A stretch of DNA of 64,000 nt from Litchfieldella qijiaojingensis (GTDB lineage: Bacteria; Pseudomonadota; Gammaproteobacteria; Pseudomonadales; Halomonadaceae), in the NCBI RefSeq assembly GCF_014651875.1, contig NZ_BMXS01000019.1, forward strand, positions 1-64,000. Direction: 5' to 3'. Both the position numbers and the translations under genes were made by a program. The notes under the pieces were generated by a model. The model saw only the letters and a list, made by a program, of their open reading frames with translations. It was not told the DNA's origin and did not search any database. This document shows positions 8,866 through 18,633 of the stretch, piece after piece; positions within the stretch are counted from its first letter, which is position 1; every line of letters begins with the position of its first letter.

Positions 8866-8895
8866 ATAGGCTAAAGCCTATATAGGTCAAGCCCT
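8866..8895 (-). promoter_or_regulatory. tandem operator of the HigBA-type operon
   Basis: Two adjacent 15-base imperfect direct repeats, TATAGGCTAAAGCCT and TATAGGTCAAGCCCT, start 18 bases upstream of the toxin start codon. Each is itself a dyad (AGGCT-AA-AGCCT in the first). This is the arrangement expected for autoregulation by an XRE antitoxin. Confidence 0.6.
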
Positions 8896-8965
8896 ATTGT
8901 CAAGCCTTGAGTAGTCACCAAGCTGAAGCCGGTGGCTCGCTGATATTGGTGGGGTGCGGCGAGGC

Positions 8966-9637
8966 TTATTCCCTCGCCTCCAGTCCTTCCTGAACCGCCC
9001 ATACCGCCGCTTCGACCCGCGAGCGTAGGTTGAGCTTCTTGAGCAGGTGCTTGACGTGCACCTTGACGGTGCCTTCGGTGATATCGAGCTTGCGGGCAAT
9101 CAGTTTGTTGGAGAGCCCCGCCGCGAGTTCGCGGAGGATCTCGCGTTCACGTTGGGTCAGGCTGTGAATGTCCGGCGCTGCCGGCGCCGAGCGTTGCTGG
9201 CGCAGAGCTTCGGCGAGCAGTGCGGTGAGGTTCTCGCTGATCACCATGCGGCCCAGGGCGGCCTGGCGCAGTTGGCGCACCATGTCGTCGGGCTCCATGT
9301 CCTTGAGCAGATAGCCATCGGCACCGGCTTGCAGGGCGGCGACCACGTCCTCTTCGTTGTCGGAGACGGTGAACATCACGATGCGACCGGCGAAGTTGGC
9401 CTCGCGCAGCCGCTTGAGGGTCTCGATGCCGTCGATGCCCGGCATGTTGAGGTCGAGCAGCACCAGGTCGGGTTCGAGCTCTGCCGCCAGGCGAATCCCC
9501 ACCTCGGGTTCGCCGGCTTCGCCCACCAGTACGAGGTCGTCTTCCAGCTCCAGCAACTGTTTGACGCCACGGCGCAGCAGCGGGTGGTCGTCGATGATCA
9601 GGATGCTTGCCGGCGTATCTCGCTCTGATATGGCCAT
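8966..9637 (-). CDS. narL: nitrate/nitrite response regulator NarL
   Basis: 223 residues. The receiver domain has the acidic pair at residues 16-17, the phosphoacceptor Asp at about 62 in [13 protein letters not shown], and the conserved Lys in [11 protein letters not shown]. The C-terminal LuxR/FixJ helix-turn-helix (about 157-215) contains [19 protein letters not shown] and the recognition region [15 protein letters not shown]. It lies 3 bases after narX on the same strand, so they form one operon, and it is next to narK-narGHJI, which it is expected to activate with nitrate. Strong match to the NarL branch by sequence and context. Confidence 0.93.
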   Translation of the reverse strand: MAISERDTPASILIIDDHPLLRRGVKQLLELEDDLVLVGEAGEPEVGIRLAAELEPDLVLLDLNMPGIDGIETLKRLREANFAGRIVMFTVSDNEEDVVAALQAGADGYLLKDMEPDDMVRQLRQAALGRMVISENLTALLAEALRQQRSAPAAPDIHSLTQREREILRELAAGLSNKLIARKLDITEGTVKVHVKHLLKKLNLRSRVEAAVWAVQEGLEARE

Positions 9638-9640
9638 GGG

Positions 9641-11551
9641 TCAGGTCCTGTTCCCTTCGGTGATGGTCACGGGCTTTTCTTCCGCCTGCGTGATGGGTTG
9701 CTGGGCGATCAGGCGCGCGGTCTGCGGCACGAAGGTTAGCGCCACTCGAGTGCCGCCGACCTCGCGGTTGCCCACCTGGAGTTCGCCGCCCAGGGTGTGG
9801 GCGCGGTCGCGCATGATCACCAGGCCATAATGCTGCGGCGGCGAGTGGCCGTTGGCAAGGCCAATACCGTCGTCCTCGATGCGTACCTGTAGCCGGGCAT
9901 CGGCGAAACGTACCGTGACCGCCGCCCAGTGAGCCTGGGCGTGCTTGTGGGTGTTGGCCAGTGCCTCGCGCACGATCTGCAGCACATGGATCTCTTCGTT
10001 GGGGTTGAGCAGATGTGGTGGCACGTCGTAGTCGAGCTCTACCGGAGTCGTCATGCGTTCGGCGAACTCCTCGGTAGTCTGACGTAGTGCCGCCTGCAGG
10101 CCCGGCGTCTCGAGTTTGAGACGGAAGGTGGTCAGCAGTTCGCGTAGCTGGCGATAGGCACTATTGAGCCCGGTACGCAGCTCATCGAGCACCTCGGCCT
10201 GGGTCTCGTGGGGAATCTGCTTGGCCTGCATGCGCTCGAGCCGTGCCACTTGCATCTTCAGGTAGGAGAGCGATTGCGCCAGGGAGTCGTGCAACTCGCG
10301 GGCGATGATGGTGCGCTCGTTCATCAACGACACCTGCTGCTGCTCCTCGATGCGCCGTTGCAGGTAGATCGCCGTAGCCAACTGGTCGGATAGCGCGTTG
10401 AGCAGCCGTCGTGTGCTGTCGCTGAGGCCCTTGGCCTTGGAATAACGGATTTCCAGGGTGCCGAGCAGTTCGTCACCGACGCTTACCGGCAGCAGCAGGC
10501 ACTCTGCGTCGGGACCTTGTTCGATCTGGAGCGGCCGGGGATCGATCAGGCAGGCGTAACAATCGTGGTCGCGGCAGTATTCAGGACGGGTTGCCGAGTG
10601 GGTGGCGAGGATCGGGATTTGGCGTTCGTCCTGAGGGTCGTTGAGCGACAGCCGGATGGGGCCGATATCCAGCAACGATTCCAGGTCGCGCAGCATGGGC
10701 GCCGCACTGGCGCACAGGTCGTTGCCGCCGCCATACAGGGTGCGGCTGCCGTCATGGAGAATCTGCATCGCTCGGTTGCTGCGTTCGAGCTCCTGCTTCT
10801 TGCGCGATACGCGCTCTTCGAGCTCGGCATAGCTGGTGGCCAGCTCCTCGGCCATGGTGTCGAAGGTGCGCCCCAGCAGCGCCAGTTCGTCGCTGCCCTG
10901 CATGCGGGTGCGATGATGAAAGTTGCGGTGCGCCGCCTCGCGAGCCAGTACCACCAGTTGGCGCAGTGGGGCGACCAGGTTGTGGCGGATATCGTAGAGC
11001 ACGATGGCCACCACCACCGCAGTCAGCGCCAGGAACAGTATCTGTAGCAGGCTGAGCAGGCGGATCTTCGATTCGCTGTTTTGCTCCAGTAGCGTCACCA
11101 GCGCATCGATGTCGCCGACCAGGCTGTCCAGGGTGGCGCTGAGAGTCGCGGTCCGTACATCGTCTCCCTCGATGGCCGCATTGACCTGCGGGGCCAGCTC
11201 CTCGTCCCATCGGCCATGAATCAGCCGGTATTGGCGCTGCAGGGCATGATCTTCGGCCCCGGGAATGCTGGCGGTCAGTTCGGGGCTATCGAGACGCTGG
11301 GTGAAGCGCTCGGCCAGGCGCATGACCTGGTCGCGCTGTTCGTTGCCGGGTTGCTGCTCGTAACGTTGCAGTGCGGCAACGATCTGGTAGGTGTTCATGC
11401 GCAGCGAGCCGGCCATGTTGATGGCGGCGGCATCGCCACGACTGCCACTGGCCACTGCCATGGTCACCACGATGCTGACCAGCGCCATCAGACTGATGGC
11501 CAGCAGCGACGCGGTGATACGCGCGACCAGGGAACGTTGCAGGAGTTTCAT
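9641..11551 (-). CDS. narX: nitrate/nitrite sensor histidine kinase NarX
   Basis: 636 residues. Order: membrane segment (about 10-34), periplasmic domain with the nitrate-binding P-box AINMAGSLRMNTYQI at about 43-57, second membrane segment (about 165-187), HAMP, a GAF-like central module with a cysteine cluster (YCRDHDCYACL, about 325-335), and a HisKA_3 transmitter with the phosphorylated His near residue 421 in IARELHDSLAQS, then a HATPase domain with DDGIGL. It detects periplasmic nitrate or nitrite and phosphorylates NarL. It is divergent from narK, sharing a ~310-base control region. Confidence 0.93.
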   Translation of the reverse strand: MKLLQRSLVARITASLLAISLMALVSIVVTMAVASGSRGDAAAINMAGSLRMNTYQIVAALQRYEQQPGNEQRDQVMRLAERFTQRLDSPELTASIPGAEDHALQRQYRLIHGRWDEELAPQVNAAIEGDDVRTATLSATLDSLVGDIDALVTLLEQNSESKIRLLSLLQILFLALTAVVVAIVLYDIRHNLVAPLRQLVVLAREAAHRNFHHRTRMQGSDELALLGRTFDTMAEELATSYAELEERVSRKKQELERSNRAMQILHDGSRTLYGGGNDLCASAAPMLRDLESLLDIGPIRLSLNDPQDERQIPILATHSATRPEYCRDHDCYACLIDPRPLQIEQGPDAECLLLPVSVGDELLGTLEIRYSKAKGLSDSTRRLLNALSDQLATAIYLQRRIEEQQQVSLMNERTIIARELHDSLAQSLSYLKMQVARLERMQAKQIPHETQAEVLDELRTGLNSAYRQLRELLTTFRLKLETPGLQAALRQTTEEFAERMTTPVELDYDVPPHLLNPNEEIHVLQIVREALANTHKHAQAHWAAVTVRFADARLQVRIEDDGIGLANGHSPPQHYGLVIMRDRAHTLGGELQVGNREVGGTRVALTFVPQTARLIAQQPITQAEEKPVTITEGNRT

Positions 11552-11624
11552 CGAGCCTGGAGGCCCCTCCGGGGGCGGATATTATGAAGCGTTTGACTAT
11601 AGCCTAGGCCGGAAGTAGCGGATG

Positions 11625-11765
11625 TACCTCGAAGGTAATACCCCCGATGCCCTTTTGACGGCATTGACCCCGCAATCGAGAATTTCTCAGGAAACGCTGA
11701 AGAAATCGACGAGCGGCATCAAGCACAAGGCGCCCGGCGCACAGGAACCGGAGCATATGGGGGTA
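11625..11765. promoter_or_regulatory. possible NarL-binding heptamers between narX and narK
   Basis: TACCTCGAAGGTA (11625-11637) is a small dyad of two NarL-like half sites, followed directly by TACCCCC (11639-11645). A reverse copy, GGGGGTA, lies at 11759-11765, about 100 bases upstream of narK. They approach the NarL consensus TACYYMT but do not match it fully. No convincing FNR site (TTGAT-N4-ATCAA) was found in this region. Confidence 0.35.
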
Positions 11766-11862
11766 TATGTGAGGATTCCGCGCACCGCGCAACGCAGTGA
11801 TTGAGTCGCGCAGGCATTTATTCAGTGTTTTCCCTGTAATTGTCTCACGAGATTTATTTGCC

Positions 11863-13125
11863 ATGATCCCCACTTCGGGAGCCGCCTTGCCCGCTCCGAG
11901 CCTTGGTTATCGGCCATTGGTGGTCATCCTGTTGTCACCACTGGCTTTCGCACTGGTATTCGCCTGCTGGACCATCTTCGCCGTGCTCGGGGTCGAACTG
12001 CGTAGCACCTTGGGCCTCGGTGAGCTGGCCTTTGCCGGGTTGCTGGCGAGTCCTATGCTCAGCGGTGCCTTGGTCAGCTTGCTTGCAGCACGGCTGGCCG
12101 AGCGTGTGGGCGGGCGCCGGGTGATGATCGCCTGTCTGTGGCTGGTGTGCCCCTTCCTGTGGTGGATCGGTCAGGCTCAGCATTATATCGAGTTCCTGCT
12201 GGCCGGGGCTGGCCTGGGGCTGGGTGCTGGCACGCTGGTGGCGGGCCTGGTGCGGGTGGCGACCTGGGGGCCGTCACGGCATGCCGGCCTGGCGCTCGGG
12301 CTGTATGGTGCCGGGATGCTGGGTGCCGGATTGAGCTACCTGCTGTTGCCCTTGGTCAGTCAGGCCTATGGCTGGCGCCTGGCCCCTACGCTCTATCTAT
12401 TGCTCATCGTGATAGTGGCGTTGCTGCTATGGCTGTTCGCCGACGATTCGCCATCCATGGCGCCATCCCGTGAGCTAAGCCCACGTCACCGACAATGGAT
12501 GCCACCCCGTTGGGCAGCCTGGCGGTTGGCTTTCTATTACAGCTTCTTCTTCGGTGCCTTCGTGGCGTTGGCGCTGTGGCTGCCGGGCTATCTCTCCGCG
12601 CAATACCACCTGCCGCTGGCCAGTGCCGCGCTATGGTCGCTGGCTTTCACCCTGTCCGGCGGGCTCGGCCAGATCGTTGGAGGAGCACTGGCCGACTGGC
12701 GCGACTTCCGCAGCCTGCGCTGGTGGGTCGGGCTGTGGGTGCTGGCTTGCCTGTTCTGGCTCTCCTACCCCAGCTTCTCGATCAATATCCAGGGTGTGAA
12801 GGACGATCTGGCCTTCAGCTTCCATATGCCGCTGTGGGGGTTCGTCGCCCTGCTGGTGAGCATGGGACTGGCCATGGGGATCGGCAAGGGCAGCCTGATG
12901 CGCATGATCCATCGCGAGCATGCCGACGACATGGCCCGCGTAGGCGGGCTGGCGCTGGCTCTGGGCGGGCTGTTCGCCGCCATGCTGCCGTTGATGTTCG
13001 CCCTTGGCGACACCTGGGTCGGCATCCGTACCGCCGGTTTCATGTTCCTCTATGCGGCGCTTGGCGTGTGCCTGCTGGTGATGCTATGGGAGCAACTCTA
13101 CGCGATGGACTCGCACAGCACCTGA
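11863..13125 (+). CDS. narK: nitrate/nitrite transporter NarK (major facilitator superfamily)
   Basis: 420 residues with about twelve membrane segments. The start at 11863 (MIPTSGAALP) is preferred to the upstream in-frame start at 11797 because it gives the normal short N-terminus before the first helix. The loop-2 motif is present (ARLAERVGGRRVMI). Nitrate-signature-like glycine-rich motifs are GAGMLGAGLSYLLLP and GIGKGSLMRMIH; the first has Met where nitrate porters usually have Asn, so this is a somewhat divergent member. It imports nitrate and/or exports nitrite for the reductase encoded 160 bases downstream. Probably cotranscribed with or co-regulated alongside narGHJI. Confidence 0.88.
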   Translation: MIPTSGAALPAPSLGYRPLVVILLSPLAFALVFACWTIFAVLGVELRSTLGLGELAFAGLLASPMLSGALVSLLAARLAERVGGRRVMIACLWLVCPFLWWIGQAQHYIEFLLAGAGLGLGAGTLVAGLVRVATWGPSRHAGLALGLYGAGMLGAGLSYLLLPLVSQAYGWRLAPTLYLLLIVIVALLLWLFADDSPSMAPSRELSPRHRQWMPPRWAAWRLAFYYSFFFGAFVALALWLPGYLSAQYHLPLASAALWSLAFTLSGGLGQIVGGALADWRDFRSLRWWVGLWVLACLFWLSYPSFSINIQGVKDDLAFSFHMPLWGFVALLVSMGLAMGIGKGSLMRMIHREHADDMARVGGLALALGGLFAAMLPLMFALGDTWVGIRTAGFMFLYAALGVCLLVMLWEQLYAMDSHST

Positions 13126-13210
13126 AGAGGTATATTCCCTCGTAACAGGGGGCTCTATCCCCTTGGTGGTAGACCCCGGGTATATGGAGGTAACCGGGCA
13201 GTAATTCGCC

Positions 13211-13285
13211 GATCGATCTCCCAGAATCCTCATCAGGAGCCGCCTCGAGCGGTCGCCCATTTGATGAGGAGCCTGGAGATCGACC
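13211..13285 (+). promoter_or_regulatory. long leader hairpin sequestering the narG ribosome-binding site
   Basis: The arms 13211-13235 and 13262-13285 are complementary over about 21 base pairs, with one near-perfect outer block, a small internal loop and a perfect 9-bp inner block (TCCTCATCA with TGATGAGGA). The right arm contains the GAGGAG and GGAG ribosome-binding candidates and ends at the base before the narG ATG. The 26-base loop has its own short stem, CCGC-CTCGA-GCGG. No U-tract follows, so it is not a terminator. It could control narG translation. Confidence 0.65.
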
Positions 13286-16200
13286 ATGAGTCATTTCATT
13301 GACCGGCTGAATTTCTTTCGCAAGACCCGCGAGCCATTCGCCAACGATCATGGTGAGGTTCGTGATGAATCCCGTGCCTGGGAAGACGGCTACCGTGCAC
13401 GTTGGCAACACGACAAGATCGTGCGCAGCACCCACGGGGTGAACTGTACCGGCTCGTGCAGCTGGAAGATCTACGTCAAGAACGGCCTGGTCACCTGGGA
13501 AACCCAGCAGACCGACTACCCGCGTACCCGCCCCGACCTGCCCAACCATGAGCCGCGTGGTTGCCCACGAGGGGCCAGCTATTCCTGGTACCTGTACAGC
13601 GCCAACCGCTTAAAGCATCCGATGATCCGCAAGCCGCTGCTGGCGCTGTGGCGCGAGGCAATCAAGGCCAACCCGGACCCGGTGGACGCCTGGGCGTCGA
13701 TCGTCGAGGACCCGACCAAGACCAAGCAGTACAAGCGTGCCCGCGGCATGGGCGGCTTCGTGCGAGCCGACTGGGACGAGCTCAACGAGCTGATCGCCGC
13801 TTCCAACGTCTATACCGCCAAGCAGTATGGCCCCGATCGCATCATCGGCTTCTCGCCGATTCCGGCCATGTCGATGGTGAGCTACGCCGCCGGTAGCCGC
13901 TACCTGTCGCTGATCGGCGGTGTGTGCATGAGTTTCTACGACTGGTACTGCGATCTGCCGCCGGCCTCACCGATGACCTGGGGCGAGCAGACCGACGTGC
14001 CTGAATCCGCCGATTGGTATAACTCCGGCTACATCATCGCCTGGGGCTCCAACGTGCCCCAGACCCGCACCCCCGACGCGCACTTCTTCACTGAAGTGCG
14101 CTACAAGGGCACCAAAACGGTGTCCGTGACTCCGGACTATGCCGAGGTCTCCAAGCTGACCGACGAATGGCTCTCCGCCAAGCAGGGCACCGATGCCGCG
14201 CTGGCCATGGCCATGGGCCACGTCATTCTCAAGCAGTTCCACCTAGAGGCGCCCAGCGCTTACTTCACCGACTACGTGCGGCGCTATACCGACATGCCGT
14301 TTCTGGTCGAGCTCGAGAGGCGCGACGACGGCAGCTTCGTCCCCGGCAAGCAACTGCGTGCCAGCGACTTCGCAGCGAGCCTCGGTCAGGACAACAACCC
14401 CGAGTGGAAGACCGTCGCCTGGGACGAGACCCGTGATCAACTGGTGGTACCGCGTGGCTCGATCGGTTTCCGTTGGGGTGAAAAGAGCGGTGAGGAGGGC
14501 AAGTGGAACCTCGAGCCGCGCGACGCTGACGGTGAGGAAATCAAGCCGCTGCTGACCCTGGCCGGGAAGCATGACGACGTGGCCAAGGTGGCTTTCCCCT
14601 ATTTCGGTGGCATTGCCCACGAGCACTTCGATCATGTGGCGGGAGACGAGCTGCTGTACCACAGCCTGCCCGCCAAGCGCTTGACCAAGGCCGATGGCAG
14701 TGAGGTGCTGGCGGTCACCGTGTTTGACCTGATGTGCGCTAACTACGGCATCGACCGTGGCTTCGGTGAAGAGGGTGAGGACGACGGCGCCACTTCCTTC
14801 GACCAGATCCGCCCGTATACCCCGGCCTGGCAGGAGAAGATCACCGGCGTGCCCGCCGAGCAGTGCATCCGTATCGCCCGCGAGTTTGCCGACAACGCCG
14901 ACAAGACTCGCGGTCGCAGCATGATCATCGTCGGTGCCGGCATGAACCACTGGTACCACATGGACATGAACTACCGTGGCCTGATCAACATGCTGGTGAT
15001 GTGCGGCTGCATCGGCCAGAGCGGTGGTGGCTGGGCCCACTACGTGGGCCAGGAGAAGCTGCGCCCGCAGACCGGCTGGCAACCGCTGGCATTCGGTCTT
15101 GACTGGACGCGTCCGCCGCGTCACATGAACTCCACCTCGTTCTTCTACAACCACTCCAGCCAGTGGCGCTACGAGAAGTTGGATATCAAGGAGATCCTCT
15201 CGCCGCTGGCCAATCCAGCCGACTACAGCGGTAGCCTGATCGATTTCAACGTGCGTTCCGAGCGCATGGGCTGGCTGCCATCCGCGCCGCAGCTCGGCAC
15301 CAATCCGCTGCGCCTGGCCAAGGCCGCCGAGGCGGCCAACATGACCACCGCCGATTACGTGGTTGCCCAACTCAAGAGCGGTGAATTGCGCTTTGCCGCG
15401 GAAGATCCGGACAACCCGCGGAACTTCCCGCGCAACATGTTCATCTGGCGTTCCAACCTGCTGGGCAGCTCCGGCAAGGGCCACGAGTACATGCTCAAGT
15501 ACCTGCTGGGCACCCGTCACGGCATCCAGGGTAAGGACCTGGGCGTCGAGGGCGGTCGAAAGCCGGAGGAGGTGGTGTGGCACGACGACGCGCCAGAAGG
15601 CAAGTTGGATCTGCTGGTGACCCTGGACTTCCGCATGTCCACCACCTGCCTCTACTCGGACATCGTGCTGCCCACGGCGACCTGGTACGAGAAGGACGAC
15701 CTCAACACCTCCGACATGCACCCCTTCATCCACCCGCTGACCGCTGCCACCGATCCGGCCTGGGAGTCGCGCAGCGACTGGGAGATCTACAAGGGCATCG
15801 CCAAGGCCTTCTCCGAGGTTTGCGTGGGGCACCTGGGCGAGGAGACCGACCTGGTCACCCTGCCGCATCAGCACGACTCGCCCGCCGAGCTGGCCCAGCC
15901 CGAGGTCAAGGACTGGAAGAAAGGCGAGTGCGAGCCGATCCCCGGCAAGACCATGCCGGCGCTGATCGAGATCAAGCGGGACTACCCGGCCACCTACGAG
16001 CGCTTCACTTCGCTCGGCCCGGCACTGGGCAAGCTCGGCAACGGTGGCAAGGGCATCAGTTGGAACACCGACAGCGAGATCGAGCTGCTCGGCAAGCTCA
16101 ACTACGTCAAGCAGGAAGGTCCGGCCAAGGGCCGCCCGAAGATCGAGACGGCCATCGACGCCGCCGAGGTGATCCTGTCGCTGGCCCCGGAAACCAACGG

Positions 16201-17047
16201 TCAGGTAGCGGTCAAGGCGTGGGGCGCGCTGTCGAAGATCACCGGGCGCGACCACACCCACCTGGCCGTCAACAAGGAAGAGGAGAAGATCCGTTTCCGC
16301 GATGTGGTCGCCCAGCCGCGCAAGATCATCTCCAGCCCGACCTGGTCCGGCCTCGAGGACGAGCACGTCTCCTACAACGCTGGCTACACCAACGTCCACG
16401 AACTGATTCCGTGGCGCACGGTGAGTGGCCGCCAGCAGTTCTACCAGGACCATCCCTGGATGCGCGCCTTCGGTGAAAGCCTGCTGGTCTACCGTCCGCC
16501 CATCGACACCAAGGCGCTGGCCGGGGTGCAGGTGGAATCCAACGGTAACCCGGAGAAAGCCTTGAACTGGATTACCCCGCACCAGAAGTGGGGCATCCAC
16601 TCCACCTACAGCGACAACCTGTTGATGCTGACCCTCAACCGCGGCGGTCCGGTGGTATGGCTCTCGGAGGACGACGCCGCCGAGATCGGCGTCGAGGACA
16701 ACGACTGGATCGAGCTCTACAACGCCAACGGCGCCATTGCCGCCCGCGCGGTGGTCAGCCAGCGGGTCAAGAACGGCATGGCGATGATGTACCACGCCCA
16801 GGAGCGCAACGTAAATGTGCCCGGTTCTGAGATCTCCGGTACCCGTGGTGGTATCCACAACTCGGTGACGCGCGTGTGTCCCAAGCCGACCCACATGATC
16901 GGCGGCTATGCGCAACTCGCTTACAGCTTTAACTACTACGGAACGGTCGGCTCCAACCGCGACGAGTTCGTCATGGTGCGCAAGATGAAGCGTATCGACT
17001 GGCTGGACGGTGAGGGCAATGACACCGTACAGGAGGCCGTGAAATGA
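13286..17047 (+). CDS. narG: respiratory nitrate reductase alpha subunit NarG
   Basis: 1253 residues, normal length. Catalytic molybdopterin (bis-MGD) subunit of membrane-bound nitrate reductase A: reduces nitrate to nitrite on the cytoplasmic side with electrons from NarH. The FS0 iron-sulfur ligands are visible: His50, Cys54, Cys58 and Cys93 (HGVNCTGSCSW and RGCPRG). Other typical segments are PAMSMVSYAAGSRYL, LVTLDFRMSTTCLYSDIVLP and HMIGGYAQLAYSFNYYG. The N-terminus has no complete twin-arginine signal, as usual for NarG. First gene of narGHJI; its stop overlaps narH (ATGA). Preceded by the leader hairpin above. Confidence 0.98.
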   Translation: MSHFIDRLNFFRKTREPFANDHGEVRDESRAWEDGYRARWQHDKIVRSTHGVNCTGSCSWKIYVKNGLVTWETQQTDYPRTRPDLPNHEPRGCPRGASYSWYLYSANRLKHPMIRKPLLALWREAIKANPDPVDAWASIVEDPTKTKQYKRARGMGGFVRADWDELNELIAASNVYTAKQYGPDRIIGFSPIPAMSMVSYAAGSRYLSLIGGVCMSFYDWYCDLPPASPMTWGEQTDVPESADWYNSGYIIAWGSNVPQTRTPDAHFFTEVRYKGTKTVSVTPDYAEVSKLTDEWLSAKQGTDAALAMAMGHVILKQFHLEAPSAYFTDYVRRYTDMPFLVELERRDDGSFVPGKQLRASDFAASLGQDNNPEWKTVAWDETRDQLVVPRGSIGFRWGEKSGEEGKWNLEPRDADGEEIKPLLTLAGKHDDVAKVAFPYFGGIAHEHFDHVAGDELLYHSLPAKRLTKADGSEVLAVTVFDLMCANYGIDRGFGEEGEDDGATSFDQIRPYTPAWQEKITGVPAEQCIRIAREFADNADKTRGRSMIIVGAGMNHWYHMDMNYRGLINMLVMCGCIGQSGGGWAHYVGQEKLRPQTGWQPLAFGLDWTRPPRHMNSTSFFYNHSSQWRYEKLDIKEILSPLANPADYSGSLIDFNVRSERMGWLPSAPQLGTNPLRLAKAAEAANMTTADYVVAQLKSGELRFAAEDPDNPRNFPRNMFIWRSNLLGSSGKGHEYMLKYLLGTRHGIQGKDLGVEGGRKPEEVVWHDDAPEGKLDLLVTLDFRMSTTCLYSDIVLPTATWYEKDDLNTSDMHPFIHPLTAATDPAWESRSDWEIYKGIAKAFSEVCVGHLGEETDLVTLPHQHDSPAELAQPEVKDWKKGECEPIPGKTMPALIEIKRDYPATYERFTSLGPALGKLGNGGKGISWNTDSEIELLGKLNYVKQEGPAKGRPKIETAIDAAEVILSLAPETNGQVAVKAWGALSKITGRDHTHLAVNKEEEKIRFRDVVAQPRKIISSPTWSGLEDEHVSYNAGYTNVHELIPWRTVSGRQQFYQDHPWMRAFGESLLVYRPPIDTKALAGVQVESNGNPEKALNWITPHQKWGIHSTYSDNLLMLTLNRGGPVVWLSEDDAAEIGVEDNDWIELYNANGAIAARAVVSQRVKNGMAMMYHAQERNVNVPGSEISGTRGGIHNSVTRVCPKPTHMIGGYAQLAYSFNYYGTVGSNRDEFVMVRKMKRIDWLDGEGNDTVQEAVK

Positions 17048-18633
17048 AGATCCGTTCACAGGTAGGCATGGTCCTCAATCTCGACAAGTGCATCGGTTGT
17101 CACACATGTTCGGTGACCTGCAAGAACGTCTGGACCAGTCGCGAGGGCGTGGAGTACGCCTGGTTCAACAACGTCGAGACCAAGCCTGGCGTCGGTTTCC
17201 CCAAAGAGTGGGAGAACCAGCAGAAGTGGAAGGGGGGCTGGTTGCGTCGCAAAGATGGCAAGATCGAGCCGCGCATCGGCGGCAAGTGGCGAGTGTTGGC
17301 GAACATCTTCGCCAACCCCGATCTGCCCGAGATCGACGACTACTACGAGCCGTTTGATTTCGACTACCAGCATCTGCACACCGCCAAACAAAGCGAGCAT
17401 CAGCCGGTGGCGCGTCCGCGTTCGCTGATCTCCGGCCAGCGCATGAACAAGATCGAATGGGGCCCGAACTGGGAGGAGATCCTCGGCACCGAGTTCGCCA
17501 AGCGCCGCAAGGATGCCAACTTCGAACAGGTCCAGGCCGATATCTATGGCCAGTTCGAGAACACCTTCATGATGTACCTGCCGCGACTGTGCGAGCACTG
17601 CCTCAACCCGACGTGCGTGGCGTCGTGCCCGAGTGGCGCGATCTACAAGCGCGAAGAAGACGGCATCGTGCTGATCGACCAGGACAAGTGTCGTGGCTGG
17701 CGGATGTGCATCTCCGGCTGTCCGTACAAGAAGATCTACTACAACTGGAAGACCGGCAAATCCGAGAAGTGCATCTTCTGCTACCCGCGCATCGAGGCCG
17801 GTCAGCCGACCGTGTGCTCCGAGACCTGCGTGGGCCGCATCCGCTACCTCGGTGTGCTGCTCTACGACGCCGACCGTATCGAGGAAGTGGCCAGCTCCGC
17901 CGACGAGCGCGATCTCTATCACCGCCAATGCGAGATATTCCTCGATCCGCACGACCCGAAGGTGATCGCCCAAGCGAAGCAGAATGGCATCCCCGACAGC
18001 GTGATCAAGGCCGCTCAGGCGTCGCCAGTCTACAAAATGGCCATCGACTGGGGGCTGGCGCTGCCGCTGCATCCCGAATACCGCACCCTGCCGATGGTGT
18101 GGTACGTACCGCCGCTGTCACCGATCCAGTCCGCGGCGGAAGCCGGTCACGTCGAATATGACGGCGTGCTGCCCAAGATCGAATCGTTGCGTATCCCGGT
18201 GAAGTACCTGGCCAACCTGCTCACCGCCGGCGAGGAGGAGCCCGTGGTGCTGGCACTCAAGCGCCTGATGGCGATGCGCCTCTACATGCGCGGCAAGCAC
18301 GTCGAAGGCCAGGCCGACACCAGCGTGCTGGAGGCCGTGGGCCTGAGCGAAGCCCAGGTGGAGGAAATGTACCGCTACCTGGCCATCGCCAACTACGAGG
18401 ACCGCTTCGTGATTCCCACCAGTCATCGCGAGATGGCCACCGAAGCCTTCCCCGAGCGCGGCGGCTGCGGTTTCAGCTTCGGCAACGGCTGCCATGGCGG
18501 TGACAGCGAAGCGAGCCTGTTCGGTGGCCGCAAGCAGACCACCAGGCTGGTGCAGCCGGTCGACGTCTACGATCCCCATGCTAAGAGCGAGGTTCGGCGC
18601 GATAACGAGAGTGAGGAGGCGAATCATGGCTGA
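17044..18633 (+). CDS. narH: respiratory nitrate reductase beta subunit NarH
   Basis: 529 residues. Electron-transfer subunit with four cysteine clusters: CIGCHTCSVTC from residue 16, CEHCLNPTCVASC at about 183-195, CRGWRMCISGC at about 216-226 (the Trp in CRGW marks the [3Fe-4S] cluster) and CIFCYPRIEAGQPTVC plus CVGR near 245-270. Passes electrons from the haem b of NarI to NarG. Overlaps narG by 4 bases and narJ by 8, so translation of the complex is coupled. Family identity is certain. Confidence 0.98.
   Translation: MKIRSQVGMVLNLDKCIGCHTCSVTCKNVWTSREGVEYAWFNNVETKPGVGFPKEWENQQKWKGGWLRRKDGKIEPRIGGKWRVLANIFANPDLPEIDDYYEPFDFDYQHLHTAKQSEHQPVARPRSLISGQRMNKIEWGPNWEEILGTEFAKRRKDANFEQVQADIYGQFENTFMMYLPRLCEHCLNPTCVASCPSGAIYKREEDGIVLIDQDKCRGWRMCISGCPYKKIYYNWKTGKSEKCIFCYPRIEAGQPTVCSETCVGRIRYLGVLLYDADRIEEVASSADERDLYHRQCEIFLDPHDPKVIAQAKQNGIPDSVIKAAQASPVYKMAIDWGLALPLHPEYRTLPMVWYVPPLSPIQSAAEAGHVEYDGVLPKIESLRIPVKYLANLLTAGEEEPVVLALKRLMAMRLYMRGKHVEGQADTSVLEAVGLSEAQVEEMYRYLAIANYEDRFVIPTSHREMATEAFPERGGCGFSFGNGCHGGDSEASLFGGRKQTTRLVQPVDVYDPHAKSEVRRDNESEEANHG

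Noticed and set aside
11552-11862. FNR box in the narX-narK region
   Set aside because: No TTGAT-N4-ATCAA match with correct spacing could be found, although one would be expected.
14243-17059. A 938-residue open frame on minus opposite narG
   Set aside because: It is the mirror of a high-GC, strongly conserved gene and has Val/Gly/His-rich composition without any domain.
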